The position numbers and the translations under genes were made by a program. Under the pieces are notes generated by a model. It saw only the letters and a list, made by a program, of their open reading frames with translations. It was not told the DNA's origin and made no database searches. 64,000 nucleotides of DNA, taken from NCBI GenBank assembly GCA_016776905.1, contig JADHSM010000002.1, positions 1 to 64,000 of the forward strand. The letters run 5' to 3'. Position 1 is the first letter of the stretch, and each line of letters opens with the position of its first letter. Source of the DNA: Planctomycetota bacterium (GTDB taxonomy: Bacteria; Planctomycetota; UBA8108; UBA1146). Shown piece after piece: positions 56,001-62,129 of the stretch.

Positions 56001-56960
56001 TTATCCTTCTTCTGACGTGTGTTGAGTGTCAGAGGTGAGTTTCAGATATGCCTGCTCGAGGCTGGCTCCCTCTCTCAACTCGTAAGCGGGAGTCCCTAAG
56101 TCGACAAGCTTTTGCTGAAGTTCCAACAATGCCTGATTCAATCCGTTCTCCCCACTCGCATCGAGATCGATACTCATTTGAAAACCATCATAATTGGCGG
56201 ATTGAACGCCATCCAACTGATCAACCTGAACCAACATTTCTGGAGTGACAGGAACCCCAAACGTCACCTCAAATCTGCGATCTCTTTGTGTGACCTCTTC
56301 AACAGTACCGCTAGCGACCAGTTTGCCAGCGACAATCACTCCGACTTCATCGATCAAGTCCTGAAGTTCCAACAAGTTGTGAGATGACACGATCACCAGA
56401 GCATTTTTCCCGACCTCACGCATGAACTCTCTGATCTGGCGAGCATTTGCCGGATCGAGCCCAGCAGTAGGTTCATCCAGTAGAACAATCTCCGGTGAAC
56501 CCAATAATGCTTGAGCAACACCCAATCTCTTTCCCATTCCATGGGAAAGGATAGAGGCTCCTCGATGGATTTCTTTTTCCAATCCCACACGCTTCATTAT
56601 TTCCAAGGCACGGTTTTCTGCACGAGTTCCGTTGATTCCATCAAGTTTCATCAGAAACAGAAGTTGATCGAAAATCGAAATATCCTTGGCGAAAATAGCA
56701 TCCTGAGGCATGACCCCCATACGCCCTACTAATGAAGGATGGTTGGGTGAATCTGCCCCCAAGATTCCTATTTTCCCTCGCTGAACTCTTAAGAATCCCG
56801 CAATGAGAGAAAAGAGCGTGGTCTTTCCTGCACCATTCGGTCCCACCAAACCGACAATCCCCTTTTCAGGTAACTGCCAATTGATGTCACTGAGGGCCAC
56901 CTTGTCTCCGAAGCGATGCTCTAACCCCTCAATGTGAATGCTATGTGTTTTGGTGTTCAA
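56001..56960 (-). CDS. ABC transporter ATPase subunit
   Basis: 319 residues. Walker A 'GPNGAGKTTLFSL', Q-loop 'GVMPQDAIF', signature 'LSHGMGKRLGVAQ' (Met/Lys variant of LSGGQ), Walker B 'EIVLLDEPTAGLD', and switch His in 'IVSSHNLLEL'. The ~100-residue C-terminal extension is typical of drug/NosF-type exporters. The TTG start overlaps the permease stop (TTGA). Last gene of the DtxR-ferritin operon. Confidence 0.93.
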   Translation of the reverse strand: MNTKTHSIHIEGLEHRFGDKVALSDINWQLPEKGIVGLVGPNGAGKTTLFSLIAGFLRVQRGKIGILGADSPNHPSLVGRMGVMPQDAIFAKDISIFDQLLFLMKLDGINGTRAENRALEIMKRVGLEKEIHRGASILSHGMGKRLGVAQALLGSPEIVLLDEPTAGLDPANARQIREFMREVGKNALVIVSSHNLLELQDLIDEVGVIVAGKLVASGTVEEVTQRDRRFEVTFGVPVTPEMLVQVDQLDGVQSANYDGFQMSIDLDASGENGLNQALLELQQKLVDLGTPAYELREGASLEQAYLKLTSDTQHTSEEG

Positions 56961-57880
56961 AGGTCTGCCCTTCTAAACTTCAGCAAAGCCAAAGTTAAAA
57001 ACAAAGCAGCGTGACCCAGACAATAAGCACTCGCCTCAAAGAAATTTTCCATCGATGGAGAAAGCAACTGATGGGAATAACCCCAAGGAAGTAAATAGAG
57101 AAGATTGCCAAGAGGTTCCCAGGCTTCTTGAAGACTCAGAGAGAGCAAGGGAATACCGACTGTCGCTCCTATAGCGGCCAACAATGCCACCATGGGCGCA
57201 CTGAATGTCGCCGAGCACAGGATTCCCAATGAAACGTATGGAATCGTCAGGAAGAAAAGAGCAAGAAAACACCGGCCTCCCCATGGAATCAAATCTTCAA
57301 GAGACTCGGAAGGAATCATGATGGAGAGGTATATCACCACTGAAGAAATGAGAAACAGTATCAACGCCCAAGACAGAATCAGGCTTCCGAGCCAACGCCC
57401 CAAAAGAATCGAGGAACGAGTCGTTCTAGGAAGCAAATATCGAACTGTTCTATGCTGGACATCGCCAGAGATGACCGTAAAAGAACCGAGAGGCAGCAAC
57501 AGAGGTAACACTACACCCAATAAGAGGACCGTGATCGACAACAACATCGGATTTTCGACGACGAGGTATCGAGCCCACATCCCCAAATCGACCAGGTCTC
57601 CTGTCTCCATTCTGGAGGTCAGAGAATCGGAATTGTCGTCTCCTCCAGAAGCTCTGAGAGTGGCCGTCGCCAATGCGACTCCGATAAACTTCGCAGACGA
57701 GTCTTGTAACTCTTCCACGGTGATCATTTCCAACTCAACAGGAGTTACGGTGAGATTCGCTAATGAAAGGCCGATGATGATCGTCAGGAAAATGAAAGCC
57801 ACTCCTGCACCGGAGCGCATGGAATGGGTCATCATCATCATGGCGTGATGACCAATATGACGGGCCGGATGATGCATCAT
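56957..57880 (-). CDS. ABC-2 type permease subunit with His/Met-rich N-terminus
   Basis: 307 residues, six membrane segments. The cytosolic coupling segment 'GDVQHRTVRYLLPRTTRSS' (19 residues) is typical of ABC-2/NosY-like permeases. The N-terminus is unusual: seven His and six Met in the first 21 residues ('MMHHPARHIGHHAMMMM'), suggesting metal contact. The ATG overlaps the upstream stop (ATGA). Pairs with the following ATPase. Cargo unknown, with metal-related context. Confidence 0.88.
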   Translation of the reverse strand: MMHHPARHIGHHAMMMMTHSMRSGAGVAFIFLTIIIGLSLANLTVTPVELEMITVEELQDSSAKFIGVALATATLRASGGDDNSDSLTSRMETGDLVDLGMWARYLVVENPMLLSITVLLLGVVLPLLLPLGSFTVISGDVQHRTVRYLLPRTTRSSILLGRWLGSLILSWALILFLISSVVIYLSIMIPSESLEDLIPWGGRCFLALFFLTIPYVSLGILCSATFSAPMVALLAAIGATVGIPLLSLSLQEAWEPLGNLLYLLPWGYSHQLLSPSMENFFEASAYCLGHAALFLTLALLKFRRADL

Positions 57881-58356
57881 GAATTCTGCCTATTGTTCAG
57901 GAAGTCTCTGCGAAAAATTACATGAAGCATGAAGATCAGAAACACAGGAAAGAACATCTGCCTCGCTATGGAAAGTCCGCTTCCCCGAAGAAAAGAATCG
58001 GGAAGCCATAGTATGGAAAACACAGAGAAACAGGCGAGAGCGACCCCCCCTATTGTTCCCAGCCAACGTCCGAGAAGATTACTTTGCTTCAGTATTCCCC
58101 AAATCGAAACGAGTAAGAAAATCGTAGCGATCAGTCCCATGACTCCAAGAATTTGAAGATCCAAGGGGGTCAAACCTTCATCGAGGAGACTTTGGAAATA
58201 TTGGCCTCTACGACGCCCAAAGCGCCCTGAGCCATCCATTTTCGCCATCAATTCGTAAGAGGCTACAAACCTCTGAATGGTGGTCCCTCCGACACCCAAT
58301 GCAAAGAAACCATTGAGAACAGAGAGGGCTGTCATTCCGCCTGGTCGGTCATTCAC
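57877..58356 (-). CDS. Unknown membrane protein with 'DRPGG' N-terminus
   Basis: 159 residues with about four membrane segments. The N-terminal 'NDRPGGMTALSVLNGFFAL' matches a pattern seen in many small bacterial membrane proteins starting R-P-G-G-V-T. GTG 58356 keeps this element and overlaps the ferritin-like gene by eight bases. ATG 58335 would remove it. Start uncertain. Function unknown. It is co-translated with the ABC pair. Confidence 0.7.
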   Translation of the reverse strand: MNDRPGGMTALSVLNGFFALGVGGTTIQRFVASYELMAKMDGSGRFGRRRGQYFQSLLDEGLTPLDLQILGVMGLIATIFLLVSIWGILKQSNLLGRWLGTIGGVALACFSVFSILWLPDSFLRGSGLSIARQMFFPVFLIFMLHVIFRRDFLNNRQNS

Positions 58357-58801
58357 CGCCAAGATGGGACTCCCCGAGTAGCATTTGTAACTCCGAGACA
58401 TGCTCGGATTCAATCGCCACCTGTTGGCGAGCGAACTCTTCGAGGATCACATCTCCACTACCTTCAACACACTCAAGAAATTCTCGGTAGCCATCCAGTG
58501 CCGCTTGTTCAAACAACAAAGCAGATTGCAATGCTTCAATTCCAGTACATTTCTCGCCGGTCAATTCTAAATTAATCTTAGGGGAGGGTGCGCCTCCTAT
58601 TTGAATGATCTTTTCAGATACCTGTTCGGCATGCTCTATCGTTTCTTCATGGTTTTCTTTGAGGACTTTTTGAATGACCAGGCGATCGATGCCTTGAACA
58701 AGTGTGCTCAGGTGGAGATACCTCATCGAGGCTTCCATCTCTTCAGCAAGAAGCTCGTTCAATCTCTGTATCGCTTCAGCCCGCGAATAATTATTACTCA
58801 T
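58349..58801 (-). CDS. Bacterioferritin/ferritin-like diiron protein
   Basis: 150 residues forming a four-helix bundle. Metal-ligand pattern: Glu in 'LLAEEMEASMRY', 'EETIEHAEQV' (ExxH), Glu in 'FEQAALDGYREF', and 'ESEHVSEL' (ExxH). This is the spacing of bacterioferritin-type ferroxidase sites. Probable iron storage or oxidation. ATG 58801 overlaps the DtxR stop by eight bases. The longer frame to 58912 is not family-like. Confidence 0.88.
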   Translation of the reverse strand: MSNNYSRAEAIQRLNELLAEEMEASMRYLHLSTLVQGIDRLVIQKVLKENHEETIEHAEQVSEKIIQIGGAPSPKINLELTGEKCTGIEALQSALLFEQAALDGYREFLECVEGSGDVILEEFARQQVAIESEHVSELQMLLGESHLGGE

Positions 58802-59312
58802 CGTCGTTGTCCTCGTGTGTAGAACTCGAATTTTTCTCGAGTTCGGATGAAAGTGTTTGAACTCTGTCACTGGGGAAAATATCCACTGAGCCATCCTTGA
58901 TGCGACCTTCAAGCGAATGAACCTGTGCTTCTCGCTCTTTGGACTCTACGGATCTGCTTTCCAAAAAGAGAGCGAGTGCTTCCGCAGTCACATCACTGAC
59001 AAGGTGCTCAACTTTACATGCATCCTGTTCAGCGAGATTTGAGGGAAGACCCAGATGCTCACTCAAAAAGGATTGAAATAGAATTCTTTTGGTATGGATA
59101 CCGCGGGCAATTCGAAGCCCCTCCTCAGAAAGCCCCAAATGCTTATGGTCGTCTTCGACCACCAGGCCTCTTTGTCGCAGGCCTTTTAGGGTGACTGAAA
59201 CACTACCTCGGGTAATTCCCAGCTTTCTGGCCACGTCCGAAACACGGGCATACCCCTGTTCCTCCAGCAATTGCTGAATAGACGTCAGATGGTGAGCGGC
59301 TGAGTGACTCAC
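58794..59312 (-). CDS. DtxR/MntR-family metal-dependent repressor
   Basis: 172 residues from GTG 59312. Winged HTH 'VSDVARKLGITRGSVSVTL' (19 residues) and 'GLRQRGLVVEDDHKHLGLSE' form the DNA-binding domain. The dimerisation/metal domain has His in 'HTKRILFQSFLSEHLG' and 'EQDACKVEHLVSD' with the Cys-x2-Glu-His pattern of DtxR site 2. No SH3 domain. The acidic tail from ~140 is unusual. The frame extends to a TTG at 59396, but two inverted repeats would then overlap the start, so GTG 59312 (beginning 'SHSAAHHL') is preferred. First gene of the ferritin/ABC operon, divergent from feoA. Confidence 0.85.
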   Translation of the reverse strand: MSHSAAHHLTSIQQLLEEQGYARVSDVARKLGITRGSVSVTLKGLRQRGLVVEDDHKHLGLSEEGLRIARGIHTKRILFQSFLSEHLGLPSNLAEQDACKVEHLVSDVTAEALALFLESRSVESKEREAQVHSLEGRIKDGSVDIFPSDRVQTLSSELEKNSSSTHEDNDDE

Positions 59313-59358
59313 CGGATTGTGGTCGAATTCGCGCCAATCGATCAAGAAAACCCCTTGG

Positions 59359-59402
59359 GTTTGGGTTGCCAAACAGGTTGACCAGTACCTAAACAAAAGG
59401 TA
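59359..59402. promoter_or_regulatory. Two inverted repeats upstream of the DtxR gene
   Basis: GTTTGG (59359-59364) and CCAAAC (59369-59374) form one dyad. TACCT (59386-59390) and AGGTA (59398-59402) form a second 17-base dyad. Both lie 47-90 bases upstream of GTG 59312, the right place for autoregulation. They do not match the classic DtxR box closely. Confidence 0.45.
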
Positions 59403-59585
59403 AAACTGGGACTCCGGATAGGAGTGATGAAACCTAGATCAGGTTATCGCCCCTCAGAGAGCCTGACAAGCACACTCCTGTGAGCATTCCCTCGACTGGA
59501 AGAGTCGGGAAAGTGGCACTGGTGAGCTTGGAACCGCTCACATGGCTGTCATCGCCGTATAGTGATCACTGTTGTGATCTGTGTG

Positions 59586-59655
59586 TTGATCAGTCCGTTG
59601 ATCTGTCCGTTGATCTGTCCGTTGATCAGTCCGTTGATCAGTCCGTTGATCAGTC
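59586..59655. repeat. Six 12-bp tandem repeats in the feoA upstream region
   Basis: TTGATCAGTCCG or TTGATCTGTCCG occurs five times from 59586 and a sixth partial copy ends at 59655, in the order A-T-T-A-A-A at the variable base. Four copies contain the palindrome TGATCA. They occupy 44-113 bases before feoA in a 386-base gene-free stretch (59313-59698). A degenerate copy precedes them near 59571. Confidence 0.95.
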
Positions 59656-59698
59656 AAATTGTCATTACTGGGCAGAATACTGCCATTCAGGAGCACTC

Positions 59699-59992
59699 AT
59701 GAGGCCCGAGCGTACGACACAACAAGAGCTCACCGTCGAATCGGTCGCCCATCATATCGACTCCAATGTGCGATCTCTCTTTGATCTGCGCAAAGGAGAG
59801 CGAGGCAGACTTGTCGCCGACTCGGTCCCTGAGGCTCAAAGACCACTCTTCGAAGCCATGGGAATGTGTCATGACTGCGAACTCCGTGTCTGCCACAACA
59901 CCGGATCTTGTGTTTTCGAGGTGGCGGGACAAAGAGTGGGACTCAGTAAGGAAGTGGCCACAGCCATTCGCGTCCTTCCTGTTCAATCTTAA
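59699..59992 (+). CDS. feoA: FeoA-domain protein
   Basis: 97 residues. SH3-like FeoA fold: 'SLFDLRKGERGRLVADSV', 'EAMGMCHDCELRV', 'CVFEVAGQRVGLSKEVATAI' (20 residues). Modulates ferrous iron uptake by FeoB. Cys57 and Cys60 in 'MCHDC' plus two more Cys are more than usual and may bind metal. ATG 59699 has AGGAG seven bases upstream. A longer frame to GTG 59480 would only add the translated tandem repeats and is rejected. feoB lies 2.1 kb away on the other strand instead of directly downstream. Confidence 0.85.
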   Translation: MRPERTTQQELTVESVAHHIDSNVRSLFDLRKGERGRLVADSVPEAQRPLFEAMGMCHDCELRVCHNTGSCVFEVAGQRVGLSKEVATAIRVLPVQS

Positions 59993-60065
59993 ATCCTTGC
60001 TCAAGATAACCCCCCTTCTCGTGCTAGCTCATCGGATAAATCTTCGCTGAACGGGAGTTGTTGAA

Positions 60066-60698
60066 TTGACTCAATTCTACAAACAATCCGGATTCACTCT
60101 GGCTCGATCCAATCTCTCTACAAAAATTCTGCTGACACTGTTTCTCTTCACCACTCTTGCAGGGTGCGTGGTCGCAGCGCTTCAATATTCATCCAGATCT
60201 GGGGGATATGACTCCGAAAGTGCGCGCCAGTGGATCCAAGGAAATGAAGAAGATCTCGAGGCGAAAGAATTCATTTCAGAAAAAACACCACGAGAACTTC
60301 TTTCATTCATTCATGACCATATTTTCTCATTGGGCATCCTTCTTTTTGTCATCCTTCATCTTGTAGAACTCACACCATGGACAGAAGGCCCCAAAATTGC
60401 GCTTTCGATCTTGGGATATTCATGCCTCTTTTCGATGCTGTTTTCGCCTTTAGCCATCCAATCGGGAAGTACAACCGCCACCTATACTCAAATCATAGGA
60501 GGTTCAGGATTGCTATTGACCCTGACCCTGGGGTCATTCGCCTGTCTCGACGAACTCTGGTGGGCCAGCGGAAGAAGAAAAAGTCGCCAACAAGAAGAAC
60601 CATCCCCCCCAGCGCCGCTCTTTCCCGAAAAAAGAACGGAACAAAAGTCTGGAGGGCGCTGTCCTCTAGGCCACGACAATCCAGACTCCGATAAATAG
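60066..60698 (+). CDS. Unknown integral membrane protein with His-bearing helices
   Basis: 210 residues, about five membrane segments. 'TKILLTLFLFTTLAGC' starts the first. 'SFIHDHIFSLGILLFVILHL' (20 residues) puts three His on or near one helix, a pattern of a family found in many sulfur- and metal-respiring bacteria. The function is not established. The C-terminal tail is Pro/Glu/Arg-rich and soluble. The TTG start at 60066 has CGGGAG upstream. Ends at a bidirectional terminator. Confidence 0.68.
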   Translation: MTQFYKQSGFTLARSNLSTKILLTLFLFTTLAGCVVAALQYSSRSGGYDSESARQWIQGNEEDLEAKEFISEKTPRELLSFIHDHIFSLGILLFVILHLVELTPWTEGPKIALSILGYSCLFSMLFSPLAIQSGSTTATYTQIIGGSGLLLTLTLGSFACLDELWWASGRRKSRQQEEPSPPAPLFPEKRTEQKSGGRCPLGHDNPDSDK

Positions 60699-60701
60699 AA
60701 A

Positions 60702-60748
60702 TACCCCGAAGACCATTTCAAGAATGACCTTCGGGGTAACTAGTTTTT
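60702..60748. terminator. Bidirectional intrinsic terminator
   Basis: Arms TACCCCGAAG (60702-60711) and CTTCGGGGTA (60729-60738), a symmetric AC/AC internal loop, then CATT/AATG and a 5-base loop. TTTTT follows at 60744-60748, and the other strand is U-rich after the stem. It lies between convergent genes. Confidence 0.85.
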
Positions 60749-60773
60749 CGAGGTTGTCAATTTCCCTCAGCGA

Positions 60774-61925
60774 CTACTTCGTTTCTGCTTTCTGCTTTTC
60801 AGTTCTTAGCTCAGCCACCAGTTCTTCAATGGCTTTGTCCATATCCTCACCCCGAACATCCTTGTAGCGGATGATTCCCTGGGCATCGATCAGATAGATC
60901 GTGGGCCAGCCACTGACATTCCACCTTGTAGATATAGGCCCATCTGTGCCTCCATCGTAGAAGTTCAGCCATGTGAGATTGTTCTTCTTAATGACTTCTT
61001 GTGCTGCTTCGATGGTTCTTTCGGAGTTAACACCAACTATAGCAAACTCATCTGCTGGGTATTTCTCAACGAGCGACCGCTCGTGAGGGTACATGGCCCG
61101 GCAAGGGCCTCACCAATCACCCCAGAAATCAAGGAGCACGACCTTGCCACGAAAAGACGACAGTTGCATCAGGTTGCCAAAGACTTCCTTACCAATGATC
61201 TCTGGTGCGACACAACCAATCTGAAGGTGCTCCATTTCAAAGAGATCACCTTTGACTTTGTCGCCATAAACTGTATCGCGGTAGTAAACCACGTCACCGA
61301 AGTCGGATCCGATCTTCTTTAATAATTCTAATCCTTCTTCACGCGTATCTTTCGAAGAGCCCAATACTTTTGCCAAGGCATAACCACTGGATGCTTTCAC
61401 ATCTCGATGTGGAGAGTCAGCGAAGATGGATCTCAGGAGCTTAACATTCGCAGGAGAATCGCCCATATAATGGGCCCTAGTGCAGAAGTTCTTCAAAGAT
61501 TCACTCTCAAGATAATGCGTGATCATGAGGTCAGAGACCCTATCAAACATCCATGCTTGAGATTCTTCTCTCGACGCTAAGTATAGTAATTCGCTGCATT
61601 GCTCTAGCGCGACTTCAGTACCCACGTACTTTTCAATGGCCTTGAGGATTTTGGGGCCGACTACTTTGATCGGCAGAAGATCCGGATCGAGCTCAATCAT
61701 GCTCATCTCTTCCGGGCTAACCCCTTCTTTCTGTGCCTTATTCAATGGCTCGAAGTAAGCATCCCTCGCCTGGCTCATGGCTTCGTCTAATTTTTTGAAG
61801 GCTGCCTCGGCCTCTTCTTTTTTAGAATCCATTTCCCTAGGTGCATCTGATGAAGCAGAAAGCACCGGAGGAGCCCCCGTCATCGAAATGGTGAGGGTCA
61901 GAATTAATAAAAGCATTGGGCGCAT
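60774..61925 (-). CDS. Exported TlpA-like thioredoxin, probable selenoprotein (UGPC motif)
   Basis: 383 residues if the in-frame TGA at 61112-61110 is read as selenocysteine (position 272). The frame reads 'VVLLDFWGDW', TGA, 'GPCRAMYPHE': the TGA replaces the first Cys of the WCGPC redox motif, and homology continues without shift to 'SGWPTIYLIDAQGIIRYKDV' (20 residues) with the cis-Pro. A signal peptide ends near residue 23. Residues ~25-230 are helical and unknown. ATG 61925 has AAAGGAG six bases upstream. A SECIS-like hairpin lies 22-45 bases after the UGA. The alternative is a nonsense mutation or sequencing error splitting one gene into two (60774-61094 and 61110-61925). Confidence 0.85.
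61065..61087 (-). promoter_or_regulatory. Candidate bacterial SECIS element
   Basis: In the mRNA sense a nine-base-pair hairpin (5' arm 61087-61079, 3' arm 61074-61065) has the apical loop GGUC (61078-61075) and one bulged U (61069). The loop is identical to that of the Escherichia coli fdhF SECIS, which also has a bulged U near the loop, though on the 5' side. The loop G is 32-33 bases after the UGA, within the range used for bacterial SECIS searches. It lies inside codons for 'PHERSLVEK', as bacterial SECIS elements do. Confidence 0.75.
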
Positions 61926-62000
61926 CTGCTCTCCTTTCAGGGAGTGAGATGTAACCCATCGAATCTCATTCTCTCATAAAAATCCAGACCTATTTGGTTC

Positions 62001-62129
62001 TCAACTGGAGCAGTCGTTACACCCAGAGGAAGAATCGGATTTTTTTCGCCTGAACAATAGGAATAATGCCAGTCCAGCCAGCAAAGTCACGATATAGAAT
62101 TGGATCTCGTCTGAAGATAAAAAATGCAT
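62001..62129 (-). CDS. FeoB-associated Cys-rich small membrane protein
   Basis: 42 residues. The ATG shares one base with the feoB stop (TGATG). One membrane helix (about 11-26, 'FYIVTLLAGLALFLLF'), a basic stop-transfer 'RRKK', and a C-terminal 'GCNDC' pair. This is the layout of the small FeoB-associated proteins found next to feoB in many bacteria. The longer in-frame opening to 62270 is antisense-like over feoB and rejected. Confidence 0.78.
   Translation of the reverse strand: MHFLSSDEIQFYIVTLLAGLALFLLFRRKKSDSSSGCNDCSS

Noticed and set aside
59480-59698. Longer FeoA beginning at GTG 59480, with a VDQS/VDLS repeat N-terminus
   Set aside because: No ribosome site at 59480. ATG 59699 has AGGAG and begins the conserved domain. 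The repeats are more likely untranslated.
61095-61109. The hairpin directly after the UGA as the SECIS
   Set aside because: Its loop lacks the G-U feature and it is too close to the UGA. The distal GGUC hairpin fits better.
61110-61925. Two separate genes (271-residue protein ending at TGA, and a 106-residue protein starting at ATG 61094)
   Set aside because: The thioredoxin motif would be cut between its two cysteine positions, and the second piece has no ribosome site. In-frame continuity and the SECIS-like hairpin favour one gene.
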